64,000 nt of DNA from DASVRA01 sp036388855 (GTDB lineage: Bacteria > Pseudomonadota > Alphaproteobacteria > Caulobacterales > Caulobacteraceae): the NCBI GenBank assembly GCA_036388855.1, contig DASVRA010000031.1, forward strand, positions 1 through 64,000, in the 5' to 3' direction. Position 1 is the first letter of the stretch, and each line of letters begins with the position of its first letter. Shown here in pieces: positions 1 to 7,756 of the stretch. A program made the position numbers and the translations under genes. The notes under the pieces were generated by a model. The model saw nothing but the letters and a program-made list of their open reading frames with translations. It ran no database searches and was not told the origin of the DNA.

Positions 1-41
1 ATAACGGAGCGCTTCCGCGAAAGGGCGCGAGCATGCGCGCC

Positions 42-78
42 GGCTCTCCTGCCTCGTATGAGGGCCGGAGCCTTTTTT
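42..78 (+). terminator. Rho-independent terminator upstream of rpsM
   Basis: A GC-rich stem (GGCTC at 42-46 with GAGCC at 68-72, plus an inner CCTC/GAGG stem) is followed directly by six T residues at 73-78. It should end the transcript of the gene before the window; adk or secY would be usual there, but neither is visible. It may instead attenuate read-through into rpsM, whose start lies 32 bases on. Confidence 0.7.
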
Positions 79-109
79 CGCGTTTGTGCGTGATCTGGAG
101 AACTAAGAC

Positions 110-478
110 GTGGCTCGTATCGCAGGCGTCAACATCCCGACCAACAAGCGCGTCGAAATCGCGCTGCAATACATCCACGGGATCGGCCCGAAGATCGCCA
201 AGGAGATCATCGGCAAGGTCGGGATCGCCGACAGCCGCCGGGTCAATGAACTGACGGACGCCGAAGTCCTGCAGATTCGCGAGACCATCGACCGCGACTT
301 CACCGTCGAGGGCGATCTGCGCCGCGAGACCGCCGTCAACATCAAGCGCCTGATGGACCTTGCGTCCTACCGCGGCCTGCGCCACCGCAAGGGCCTGCCG
401 GTCCGCGGCCAGCGCACCCACACCAACGCCCGCACCCGCAAGGGCCCCGCCAAGCCGATCGCCGGCAAGAAGAAGTAA
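110..478 (+). CDS. rpsM: 30S ribosomal protein S13
   Basis: S13 sits in the head of the small subunit and contacts the P-site tRNA and the 50S subunit. The 122-residue length, the N-terminus MARIAGVNIP, the GIGPKIAKEI helix-turn motif and the basic tail with RGQRTHTNARTRKGP are diagnostic. Translation starts at GTG (110) with GGAG about nine bases upstream; no better start is available. It is the first gene of the block rpsM-rpsK-rpoA-rplQ, twelve bases before rpsK, and is probably co-transcribed with it. Confidence 0.98.
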   Translation: MARIAGVNIPTNKRVEIALQYIHGIGPKIAKEIIGKVGIADSRRVNELTDAEVLQIRETIDRDFTVEGDLRRETAVNIKRLMDLASYRGLRHRKGLPVRGQRTHTNARTRKGPAKPIAGKKK

Positions 479-490
479 GAGAGAAGCCGA

Positions 491-880
491 ATGGCCAAGG
501 AACCGGCGCGCGTCAAACGCCGCGAACGCAAGAACATCACCTCGGGCGTGGCGCACGTGAACGCCTCGTTCAACAACACCATGATCACCATCACCGACGC
601 CCAGGGGAACGCGATTTCCTGGTCGTCGTCGGGCCTGATGGGGTTCAAGGGCTCGAGGAAGTCCACGCCCTACGCCGCCCAGATGGCCGCCGAGGACGCC
701 GGCAAGAAGGCCCAGGAGCACGGGGTCAAGACGCTCGAGGTCAACGTCTCCGGCCCCGGTTCGGGCCGCGAGTCGGCGCTCCGGGCCCTGCAGGCGGTGG
801 GCTTCACCATCACCACCATCCGCGACGTGACCCCGATCCCGCACAACGGCTGCCGCCCGCCCAAGCGCCGCCGGGTCTAG
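491..880 (+). CDS. rpsK: 30S ribosomal protein S11
   Basis: S11 lines the platform of the 30S subunit near the mRNA exit. The 129-residue protein carries the family signatures HVNASFNNTMITITD, the SSSGLMGFKGSRKSTPYAAQ segment and the terminal VTPIPHNGCRPPKRRRV that is nearly invariant in bacteria. GAGAAG lies just before the ATG at 491. It follows rpsM closely and is 75 bases before rpoA, the usual bacterial order. Confidence 0.98.
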   Translation: MAKEPARVKRRERKNITSGVAHVNASFNNTMITITDAQGNAISWSSSGLMGFKGSRKSTPYAAQMAAEDAGKKAQEHGVKTLEVNVSGPGSGRESALRALQAVGFTITTIRDVTPIPHNGCRPPKRRRV

Positions 881-955
881 GACCGACCCGCGGCCGACCA
901 GACCTCCTTCGCCGGCCTCTCCCCCTCAGGCTGGCCCGACCAAGAGAAGCCCGAA

Positions 956-1978
956 GTGATCGAACGAAACTGGAATGAACTGATCAAACCCGAGCGGCCT
1001 CAGATCGAGACCGGTCAGGACGCCCAGCGCAAGGCGCGCATGGTGGCCGAGCCGCTCGAGCGCGGCTTCGGCGTCACGCTCGGCAACGCGCTGCGCCGCG
1101 TGCTGCTGTCCTCGCTGCAAGGTGCGGCCGTCACCTCGGTGCAGATCGACGGGGTGGTGCACGAGTTCTCCTCGATGGAGGGCGTGCGCGAGGACGTCGT
1201 CGACATCGTGCTGAACATCAAGCAGCTGGCGCTGCGCATGCACGCCGAGGGCCCCAAGCGCATGACCCTGCGCGCCACCGGCCCGGGTCCCGTGACCGCC
1301 GGCCAGATCGAGGCGCCGGCCGACATCGAGATCCTCAACAAGACCCACGTGCTCTGCACGCTGGACGAGGGCGCCTCAATCCGCATGGAGTTCACGGTCA
1401 ACACCGGCAAGGGCTACGTCGCCGCCGACTTCAACCGGCCCGAGGACGCCCCGATCGGCCTGATCCCCGTCGACTCCCTCTACTCGCCGGTCAAGCGCGT
1501 CGCCTACCGCGTCGAGCCAACCCGCCAGGGCCAGTCCCTCGACTACGACAAGCTGATCATGGAGATCGAGACCAACGGCGCGGTCACGCCCGTTGACGCG
1601 GTCGCCTACGCCTCGCGCATCCTGCAGGACCAGCTGCAGCTGTTCATCACCTTCGAGGAGCCCCGGCAGAAGACCGAGGGCGGCGCGGAGGCCAAGCCGG
1701 AGCTGCCGTTCAACCCGGCGCTGCTGAAGAAGGTCGACGAGCTGGAGCTGTCGGTGCGGTCGGCCAACTGTCTGAAGAACGACAACATCGTCTACATCGG
1801 CGACCTGATCCAGAAGACCGAAGGCGAGATGCTCCGCACCCCGAACTTCGGCCGCAAGTCGCTGAACGAGATCAAGGAAGTGCTGACCAACATGGGCCTG
1901 CACCTGGGCATGGACGTGCCTAACTGGCCGCCGGAAAACATTGAAGACCTCGCCAAGAAGTTCGACGACCGCAGCTGA
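956..1978 (+). CDS. rpoA: DNA-directed RNA polymerase subunit alpha
   Basis: The alpha subunit dimerises to nucleate RNA polymerase and contacts UP elements and activators. Its 340 residues comprise the N-terminal assembly domain (about 1-235, with LEPLERGFGVTLGNALRRVLLSSL) and, after a linker rich in Glu, Ala and Pro, the C-terminal DNA-binding domain (about 255-320, with VRSANCLKNDNI and the helix-hairpin-helix FGRKSLNEIKEVL). The start is GTG at 956; GAGAAG lies just upstream. The 75-base gap to rpsK shows no terminator. Confidence 0.98.
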   Translation: MIERNWNELIKPERPQIETGQDAQRKARMVAEPLERGFGVTLGNALRRVLLSSLQGAAVTSVQIDGVVHEFSSMEGVREDVVDIVLNIKQLALRMHAEGPKRMTLRATGPGPVTAGQIEAPADIEILNKTHVLCTLDEGASIRMEFTVNTGKGYVAADFNRPEDAPIGLIPVDSLYSPVKRVAYRVEPTRQGQSLDYDKLIMEIETNGAVTPVDAVAYASRILQDQLQLFITFEEPRQKTEGGAEAKPELPFNPALLKKVDELELSVRSANCLKNDNIVYIGDLIQKTEGEMLRTPNFGRKSLNEIKEVLTNMGLHLGMDVPNWPPENIEDLAKKFDDRS

Positions 1979-2012
1979 TTAAGAGTCCCTCAGGGGATCG
2001 GGAGAGACCGCC

Positions 2013-2423
2013 ATGCGCCACGGTTCCGCGCACCGCAAACTGGGACGCACCACCAGCCACCGCACCGCCATGTTCGCCAACATGGCCGCCAGCCTGGTGA
2101 AGCACGAGCAGATCGTCACCACCCTGCCCAAGGCCAAGGAGCTGCGCCCCTTCGTCGAGCGGCTGGTGACCCTGGCCAAGCGCGGCGACCTGCACGCCCG
2201 CCGCCTCGCCGTCTCGCGCATGCGCGACCGCGACCAAGTCCGCAAGCTGTTCGAGACGCTCGGCCCGCGCTACGCCGGCCGCAACGGCGGGTACATTCGT
2301 GTGCTCAAGGCCGGCTTCCGCCACGGCGATAACGCGCCGCTCGCGGTGATCGAGTTCGTCGACCGCGACGTGGACGCCAAAGGCCAGGACTCCGGTCCGG
2401 TGCAGGTCGGCGCCGAGGACTAA
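2013..2423 (+). CDS. rplQ: 50S ribosomal protein L17
   Basis: L17 binds 23S rRNA near the peptide exit tunnel. The 136-residue protein starts MRHGSAHRKLGRTTSHR and has the family core TLPKAKELRPFVERLVTLAKRG and GGYIRVLKAGFRHGD. GGGAGAG lies about seven bases before the ATG. Alphaproteobacterial L17 commonly has a short acidic C-terminal extension, here DVDAKGQDSGPVQVGAED. It ends the ribosomal block and is followed by a strong terminator. Confidence 0.98.
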   Translation: MRHGSAHRKLGRTTSHRTAMFANMAASLVKHEQIVTTLPKAKELRPFVERLVTLAKRGDLHARRLAVSRMRDRDQVRKLFETLGPRYAGRNGGYIRVLKAGFRHGDNAPLAVIEFVDRDVDAKGQDSGPVQVGAED

Positions 2424-2452
2424 GCCTCCTCAAAAACTCAGCTTGGAGAACG

Positions 2453-2485
2453 AAAAGGGCGGCCGTTCCTGGGGTCGCCCTTTTT
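2453..2485 (+). terminator. Rho-independent terminator after rplQ
   Basis: AAAAGGGCG (2453-2461) pairs with CGCCCTTTT (2476-2484), and the run continues with T to 2485, giving a nine-pair stem with a 14-base loop. It ends the S13-S11-alpha-L17 transcript about 30 bases after the rplQ stop. Confidence 0.85.
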
Positions 2486-2621
2486 CATGCCGCCTTAACC
2501 GCCGTTTCACCGCGCGAAGCTAGGCTTGCTGCAATCCCTGGTCTTTCCGCGCTCATGCGCCGAGGCCGCCAAGGTTTGCAACCTCGCGCGGCCGCCTCCG
2601 GCCCGCCCTGCGGAGCGTCCC

Positions 2622-4715
2622 ATGCCCCTGTTCACCGGCAGCAGAAAGAACAACACCCTCACCGGCACGTCCGGCGACGACACCATCTTCGGCAACGGCG
2701 GTAACGACAGCCTGATGGGGCTGGACGGGGCCGACATCATCGACGGCGGCACGGGCGCCGACACCGTCTACGCCGGCGAGGGCGACGACACCGTCACCGT
2801 CGGCCGAGCCGACCAGATCCACGGCGACGGCGGCGACGACCGGTTGTTCTTCACCGGCTCAGACCCCACCGGCGCCAGCACCTCGGTGAACGGCGACGCG
2901 GGCGTCGACACCTTCACCCTGGACTTCTCCGCCTGCGTGGACGCGGTCAACAGCAGCAATGGCAACACCGGCTACGGCTCGATCGCCGGCATCAGCTACA
3001 TGGGCGTCGAGCGGCTGGCGGTCACCGGCGGCTCGGCCAGCGACACCCTGATCGGCGGTTTCGGCGACGACACCCTGGTGGGCAACGGCGGCAACGACCG
3101 TCTGGACGGCCGCGCCGGGGTGAACGTGCTGGTCGGCGGCGCCGGCCGCGACATCGGCCTGATCGACCTCTCGGCCACGCTCGACAAACTGGTGGTCGAC
3201 TACACCGGCGCCGACACGGTCGTTGGAGGAACCTCCTTCGTCGGGATCGAGGCGCTGGGCCTCAGGGCGGGTCTGGACGACGACGCGGTCAGCGTCGCCA
3301 ACGCCCTGGGCTCCTCGGAGATCTTCGGCGGCGGCGGCAACGACGAGCTGAACGGCGCAAACGCCTGGTCCGACACGCTGGACGGCGGCGAGGGCAACGA
3401 CAAGATCGTTTTCGGCCGCGGCGACAACGTCCATGGCGGCCTGGGCGCCGACACCCTGGTGATCTTCGAGCAGGCGCTGACCGGCCCGACCACCCTGGTG
3501 AACGGCGACGACGGCGGCACCGACACCCTGGTGCTCAACTTCGCCTCGGCCTTCGACTCGATCACCAGCAGCAATTCGGGCGTGACCGGCTCCTTCGCCG
3601 GCATCAGCTATTCCAACGTCGAGCGGCTGGTGATCACCGGCGGCACGGCCAGCGACACCCTGGTCGGCGGCACGGGCTCCGACACCATCAGCGGCGGCAC
3701 GGGCAACGACCGGCTCGACGGCCGCTCCGGCTTCAACCAGCTGGCGGGCGGCCAGGGCCGCGACATCGGCCTGATCGACGACACCGCCAGCATGCTGGGG
3801 CTGAACATCGTCTTCGTCGCCGGCTCCGGCTCGATCGCCTCGACCACCTATACCGGCATCGAGGGCCTCGGCTTCAAGGCCGGTGGCGGCGAGGACTCCA
3901 TCGACGTGCGCAAGGCCAAGGGCGGCTCGGAGCTGTTCGGCGGCTCCGGCGCCGACACGCTCACCGGCTGCCGCGACTGGGCCGACACCCTGGACGGCGG
4001 CTCCGGCGACGACGTGATCCGCTTCAACCACGGCGACAGCGTGCGCGGCGGCGACGGCTTCGACGACCTCCGCATCGCCCAGGCGCCGGTGGCCGGCAAA
4101 TCCACCAGCGTCAACGGCGATCTGGGCGACGACACCCTGCGGATCGACCTCTCGGCCATGACCGTCGGCGTCACCAGCAGCAACGGCAACACCGGCTCGG
4201 GCAGCCTCGGCGGGATCAGCTACAGCGGCATCGAGTTCGTCGAGCTGCGCGGCGGCTCCGGCGCCGACAGCCTGGTCGGCGGCCAGGGCTCGGACTCGCT
4301 GTTCGGCGGCGCGGGCGCCGACACCATCGTGGGCCAATCCGACACCGACTACCTGACCGGGGGCCTGGGCGCCGACCGGCTGAGCGGCGGCCTGGGCGTG
4401 GACGGCGACGTGTTCATCTACCTCACCCTGGAGGACAGCACCGTCGATCCCTCCGAGCGCGACCTGATCACCGATTTCCTCGACCAGGACCGCATCGACC
4501 TGCGCCTGCTGGACGCAAACACAGCCACCATCGAGGACGACGCCTTCACCTTTATCGGCGGGGGCGCCTTCAACCACGTCGCGGGCGAGCTGCGCTACAG
4601 CCAGTCGGGCGCCGTCACCACCGTCATGGGCGACGTCGACGGCGACGGGGCGGAGGATTTCGCCATCGACCTGACCGGGACGCTGGCCCTGGGCGAAGGC
4701 GACTTCATGCTCTGA
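2622..4715 (+). CDS. RTX-like calcium-binding protein, probable type I secretion substrate
   Basis: A 697-residue acidic, Gly/Asp-rich protein full of RTX nonapeptides of the type GGxGxDxUx (GNGGNDSLMG, GGTGADTVYAG, GGAGADTIVG). The frame stays open upstream, but ATG 2622 has GGAG seven bases before it and gives the typical short N-terminus MPLFTGSRKNNTLTG, so I start there. There is no Sec signal peptide. The last ~100 residues (DRIDLRLLDA, GDVDGDGAEDFAIDLTG, ending GEGDFML) resemble the serralysin-type C-terminal domain that carries the uncleaved type I secretion signal. No protease or other catalytic domain is visible, so it may be a surface or S-layer-like RTX protein. No type I exporter is in the window. 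A ~205-residue unit repeats inside it (separate entry). Confidence 0.85.
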   Translation: MPLFTGSRKNNTLTGTSGDDTIFGNGGNDSLMGLDGADIIDGGTGADTVYAGEGDDTVTVGRADQIHGDGGDDRLFFTGSDPTGASTSVNGDAGVDTFTLDFSACVDAVNSSNGNTGYGSIAGISYMGVERLAVTGGSASDTLIGGFGDDTLVGNGGNDRLDGRAGVNVLVGGAGRDIGLIDLSATLDKLVVDYTGADTVVGGTSFVGIEALGLRAGLDDDAVSVANALGSSEIFGGGGNDELNGANAWSDTLDGGEGNDKIVFGRGDNVHGGLGADTLVIFEQALTGPTTLVNGDDGGTDTLVLNFASAFDSITSSNSGVTGSFAGISYSNVERLVITGGTASDTLVGGTGSDTISGGTGNDRLDGRSGFNQLAGGQGRDIGLIDDTASMLGLNIVFVAGSGSIASTTYTGIEGLGFKAGGGEDSIDVRKAKGGSELFGGSGADTLTGCRDWADTLDGGSGDDVIRFNHGDSVRGGDGFDDLRIAQAPVAGKSTSVNGDLGDDTLRIDLSAMTVGVTSSNGNTGSGSLGGISYSGIEFVELRGGSGADSLVGGQGSDSLFGGAGADTIVGQSDTDYLTGGLGADRLSGGLGVDGDVFIYLTLEDSTVDPSERDLITDFLDQDRIDLRLLDANTATIEDDAFTFIGGGAFNHVAGELRYSQSGAVTTVMGDVDGDGAEDFAIDLTGTLALGEGDFML
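2820..4265 (+). repeat. Three-copy ~610-bp tandem repeat inside the RTX gene
   Basis: The landmark SVNGD / DTLxLxxS / SSNxNTG / GISYxGxE recurs at about 2880, 3495 and 4105, a spacing of about 610 bases (about 205 residues). Copies 1 and 2 continue through NDRLDGRxGxNxL, GRDIGLID, a second xGIExLG strand and DTLDGG; copy 3 is cut short by the C-terminal domain. The copies are diverged (V/L, A/S changes), so this is an old domain duplication, not a recent one. Confidence 0.8.
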
Positions 4716-4728
4716 ACGCGCGAAAGCG

Positions 4729-4750
4729 CGCGCGGCCATTACGCCGCGCG
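4729..4750. terminator. GC hairpin between convergent genes
   Basis: CGCGCGGC (4729-4736) pairs perfectly with GCCGCGCG (4743-4750) around a six-base loop. It sits between the converging RTX gene and the Met/Gly/Ser-rich secreted protein. There is no T-run on either strand, so it is at most a weak or Rho-assisted bidirectional terminator. Confidence 0.35.
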
Positions 4751-4775
4751 GCGCTCTCCGAATTCGGGAAACTGG

Positions 4776-5234
4776 TTAGTTGCCGGCCGGGCGGGTGCGC
4801 TTGCCCGCGCGGCTCATCGGCTGGCCGTACTTGGCGCGGTTCTCGGCGGTGTCCGGGACGGGGCCGTTGGTGACCGTCGAGGTGGACACGCTGGCGCCCA
4901 TGGAGCCGCCGCCCATCGATCCGGACGAAGCCATGCCTGTGGAACCGCTGGTCGAGCCTTGGGCCATGGAGCCCTGATCCATGGAGCCGCCCATCTGGCC
5001 GCCCATGGCGCCGCCGGTCTGGCCGCCCTGCCCGGCCATGCCCTGGTCGCTTTCCACCTGGCGGCCGTCGGCGCCCATCGCCGCGTCCCCGGTTTCGGGG
5101 CGGGCGGTGCTTTCATTGGCGCTCTGCTGCGGATTCAGTTCGGGCTCGGCCCCTTGGGGCTGAGCGTCTTGGGCCATGGCGGAGCCCGCCATGAGGGCCG
5201 CGATCGCCGCGGCGGTGAACATTCGAGTCATCAT
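4776..5234 (-). CDS. Secreted Gly/Met/Ser/Gln-rich protein of unknown function
   Basis: A 152-residue protein with a clear Sec signal peptide (MMTRMFTAAAIAALMAGSAMA, cleavage before QDAQPQ). A low-complexity centre is rich in Gly, Met, Ser and Gln (repeats like GGQMGGSM and MAQGS). The C-terminus NGPVPDTAENRAKYGQPMSRAGKRTRPAGN looks more conserved and may be the functional part. The double ATG at 5234 is preceded by GAGAGGA. I do not recognise a named family. A Met-rich periplasmic protein could bind copper, but that is a guess. Confidence 0.75.
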   Translation of the reverse strand: MMTRMFTAAAIAALMAGSAMAQDAQPQGAEPELNPQQSANESTARPETGDAAMGADGRQVESDQGMAGQGGQTGGAMGGQMGGSMDQGSMAQGSTSGSTGMASSGSMGGGSMGASVSTSTVTNGPVPDTAENRAKYGQPMSRAGKRTRPAGN

Positions 5235-5556
5235 TTGGAGGTCCTCTCAGGTTTGGACGCGGCACAGCTGTGCGCCTTAACAACGCGAGGCGGCGGCGAT
5301 TGTTGCACCCGCTCTCAAGCTTTGCGGTTTCCAGCTGAATCCGAGGGCTGACGGGCCGCGCGCGAGCCTTCACGCCGGAACCGGGTCGCCGTGCGCCGGT
5401 TGCACGTGCATGACTGCCCTTCCGCGCGACAGGGGCTGGGACAGCACCCTTTGCCCTGCTGCGCGGGGTTACGGGTTCCTGCCAGGCGCGTGCGGCGCGC
5501 CATGACCTACGACACGCCCCCTCAGGACCTGGACATCGACCTCTGAGGCGGGCGGC
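5235..5556. other. 322-base region without a convincing gene
   Basis: The left end must hold the promoter of the minus-strand secreted protein. No long frame with coding character is present. A 14-codon frame (5502-5546, MTYDTPPQDLDIDL) ends ten bases before the next gene; it may be an upstream leader, the tail of a lost gene, or chance. I see no tRNA, repeat or mobile-element end. Confidence 0.5.
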
Positions 5557-5928
5557 ATGATCGGCTGGAGCCTCGATCCCGAGGAGCGGGAGGCGCTGCT
5601 GGCCCGGTTTGCGCCGGCCTATCCCGACGTGGTCGCCGACCATGTCACCTTGCGGGCAGGCAAGGCCGAGGGCGTATCCCTGCCGCCTCCCGAGCGGGGC
5701 GAGATCGTCGGCCGCGCCGATGACGGCGCCGGGGTGGAGGCTTACGTGGTGAGCATCGGCGGGACCACGGACCGGCCGGGCGGCGGGACCTACGACATCA
5801 CTTGGTCGCTAGACCGCGGGGCGGCGCGCGAGGCGGTGGAAAGCAACGACGTGATCGCCCGCCGAGGGTGGACGCGACTGGAGGAGACCCGGCCCGTCAC
5901 GCTCCAGCCGCTGCGCCGCCAGTCCTGA
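5557..5928 (+). CDS. Hypothetical protein with 2H-phosphoesterase-like motif
   Basis: A 123-residue soluble protein without signal peptide. Residues 27-32 (ADHVTL) form an HxT motif, H29-V-T31, like motif 1 of 2H phosphoesterases and tRNA-ligase cyclic phosphodiesterases. About 50 residues later the second element reads YDITWSLD, with D80-I-T82 where a second HxT would be expected. Between them, residues 63-71 look like a core beta strand. If the relationship is right, the protein would act on, or merely bind, RNA cyclic phosphates. The family assignment is inference; the gene itself is well supported by codon usage. Confidence 0.6.
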   Translation: MIGWSLDPEEREALLARFAPAYPDVVADHVTLRAGKAEGVSLPPPERGEIVGRADDGAGVEAYVVSIGGTTDRPGGGTYDITWSLDRGAAREAVESNDVIARRGWTRLEETRPVTLQPLRRQS

Positions 5929-6011
5929 TCCAGCCTCTGAAACAAAGGGAAAGTATTGGTGAGCCACAAAGTCGCCGCAAGTGTGAAGCGATTTCAGTGT
6001 TGCCCATATGC

Positions 6012-6031
6012 CGCAGGTTTCTAATCCTGCG
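6012..6031 (+). other. Hairpin resembling a tRNA T-arm
   Basis: CGCAGG (6012-6017) pairs perfectly with CCTGCG (6026-6031) around an eight-base loop TTTCTAAT. This resembles a tRNA T-arm (GCAGG-TTCGAAT-CCTGC) with one extra loop base. The flanks do not form an acceptor or anticodon arm, so it is not a tRNA gene. It may be a tRNA relic or a hairpin in the leader of the downstream outer-membrane gene. Confidence 0.35.
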
Positions 6032-6115
6032 CCACTTACCGGCCTTAGTCCGGAACTCTAGATGACGGCCGCGCCTTGAGCGCCAATGGCTGGGGGCAGC
6101 CACAAGGAGTGCCAA

Positions 6116-6670
6116 ATGATCAAGTCTCTCGTCGCCGCGGGCGCGCTCGGCGCCGCCCTCATCTCGGCTCCGGCCGTGGCCCAACCGCTCGCCATGCCCA
6201 CCGACACCTCCGTCTACGGCACGCTGGGCTATTCGCACGGCAGCTATGAGGACGTGGACCTCGGCGGCATCACCGGCCGCCTCGGCGTGCGCTTCGGCCG
6301 CTTCTTCGGCGTCGAGGGCGAGGCCACCGTGGGTGTCACCAGCGACGAGGTGAACATCGCCGGCACGGACGTGGACGTGGACCTGAACCACGACCTCGGC
6401 GTCTACGCCGTGGGCTTCGCCCCGGTGAACCCGAACTTCGACATCCTGGGCCGGGTCGGCTACGCCAGCACCGACCTCGAAGCCTCGGCCGGCGGCTTCA
6501 GCGCCTCGGGCAGCAATGAAAGCTGGAACTTCGGCGTGGGCGCCCAGTACTACTTCGACGGCGCCAACGGGGTGCGCGGCGAATACACCCGCAAGGAGTT
6601 CGACGACAACGGCGCGGGCGGCGACGCCAGCGCCGACGTCTGGTCGCTGGCCTACACCCGCCGCTTCTAA
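6116..6670 (+). CDS. Outer-membrane beta-barrel protein (OmpA/Omp25-like)
   Basis: A 184-residue protein with a signal peptide (about residues 1-23, cut after APAVA) followed by an eight-stranded-barrel-like sequence of alternating hydrophobic residues: YGTLGYSHGSY, GRLGVRFGRFFGVEGEATVG, YAVGFAPV, ILGRVGYAST, WNFGVGAQYYF. It ends RRF, a C-terminal Phe as in BamA-assembled porins. ATG 6116 has AAGGAG six bases before it, better than an in-frame start ten codons upstream. It is probably a structural barrel of the OMP_b-brl type, with no known substrate. Confidence 0.85.
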   Translation: MIKSLVAAGALGAALISAPAVAQPLAMPTDTSVYGTLGYSHGSYEDVDLGGITGRLGVRFGRFFGVEGEATVGVTSDEVNIAGTDVDVDLNHDLGVYAVGFAPVNPNFDILGRVGYASTDLEASAGGFSASGSNESWNFGVGAQYYFDGANGVRGEYTRKEFDDNGAGGDASADVWSLAYTRRF

Positions 6671-6713
6671 GCTCGGCTGAGCCTCCGGGCGGGCGGGACC
6701 CGTCCGCCCGGAG

Positions 6714-7679
6714 CTACTCTCGCCGCATTGGCAGGCTCAGGCCTGATACCGGGAGCGCGCTCAACAGTTCGCGGCGAAAGCGGAACAGCTCCGCCGGGCG
6801 CCCGCCCGAACCGGCGTCCATCCGTCCCAAACCCTCGATCAGCCCGGCGCGCTCCACCGCGCGGCGGAAGTTCTGCTTGTGCAGCCGCACGCCCGAGACC
6901 GCCTCCACCGCCCGCTGCAGCCGGTAGAGGGTGAAGCGCGGCGGCGTCAGCTCGAAGATCACCGGCCGGTATTTGATCTTGCCCCGCAGCCGCGCGAGGC
7001 CCGTGGCCAGGATGCGCCGGTGGTCCGACAGCATCGGCTCGCCCAGCTCCACCGCTTCCAGCGCCGGCTCGAGCCCCCGGTCCCGCGCCGCCTCGGGCAG
7101 CAGCCCCGCTTCGTAGAGCAGCTCGTAGCGCTCCAGCACCCGCTCCTCGTTCCAGGGCGCCCCCTCCAGCGCGAACAGCAGCCGCGCGCGCGACCGGCGC
7201 GGCCCCGCTTCTGCGCTCCCGGCCTGCTCCGCCCATCGTGACAGGGCCGGCGCGATTACCTGTTCGAGCAAGGCGGGGCGTCCGCCGCGCCAGTCCTCCC
7301 ACGGGAAAAACCGTGGCCAGGCGGCCCAGGCGGCGCCCTGCGGCGGCGTCTCCACCGCGCGCGGCGCCAGCGCCAGGTATCCCACCGAGATCACCCGCGC
7401 CGCGCCCGCGCCGACGTCGGCCAGCGGGGCGTCGCGGCCCTCGTCGCCGAAGGTGTAGAGCTGCTCGACGTAGCCAATCTCAAAGCCGGTCTGCTCGGTG
7501 ACGAAGGCGCGCAGCTGCAGCTCGAAGGTGCGCGGCCCCTCCGGGTCGAACGGGCCGAACGGCAGGGCCGGCGCCCCAGCTGCGCCCGTGGCGGCATCGG
7601 GCGGGCGCACGGTCAGCACCACCGCCTCGTCCTCGCGGATGGCGATCACCACCGCGGACAGGCCGATGACGATGCTCAC
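6714..7679 (-). CDS. NrtR/NadQ-like transcriptional regulator (degenerate NUDIX plus winged helix)
   Basis: The 321-residue protein has a NUDIX-fold N-terminus (about 1-150) in which the catalytic Nudix box is eroded, leaving remnants such as LRAFVTEQTGFEIG. The C-terminal winged helix (about 225-310) has the family sequence KIKYRPVIFEL, FTLYRLQRAVEAVSG and LHKQNFRRAVE, ending GGRPAELFRFRRE. This architecture is the NrtR family, which represses NAD biosynthesis or salvage genes and senses NAD-derived ligands. No nadABC operon lies next to it; nadD is 28 kb away. The regulated genes are therefore probably elsewhere. Confidence 0.85.
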   Translation of the reverse strand: MSIVIGLSAVVIAIREDEAVVLTVRPPDAATGAAGAPALPFGPFDPEGPRTFELQLRAFVTEQTGFEIGYVEQLYTFGDEGRDAPLADVGAGAARVISVGYLALAPRAVETPPQGAAWAAWPRFFPWEDWRGGRPALLEQVIAPALSRWAEQAGSAEAGPRRSRARLLFALEGAPWNEERVLERYELLYEAGLLPEAARDRGLEPALEAVELGEPMLSDHRRILATGLARLRGKIKYRPVIFELTPPRFTLYRLQRAVEAVSGVRLHKQNFRRAVERAGLIEGLGRMDAGSGGRPAELFRFRRELLSALPVSGLSLPMRRE

Positions 7680-7756
7680 GCCGCCCCTATGCCCGCGCGG
7701 GGCGGCGGCGGGAAGTCACGCCGCCCTGCACCGCAAGTGCGGACGAAGTCCCGGCG

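Noticed and set aside
2859..4739. 626-codon open frame antisense to the RTX gene
   Set aside because: It is a GC-driven shadow of the repeat-rich gene: Ala/Val/Gly-rich with no start signal or domain.
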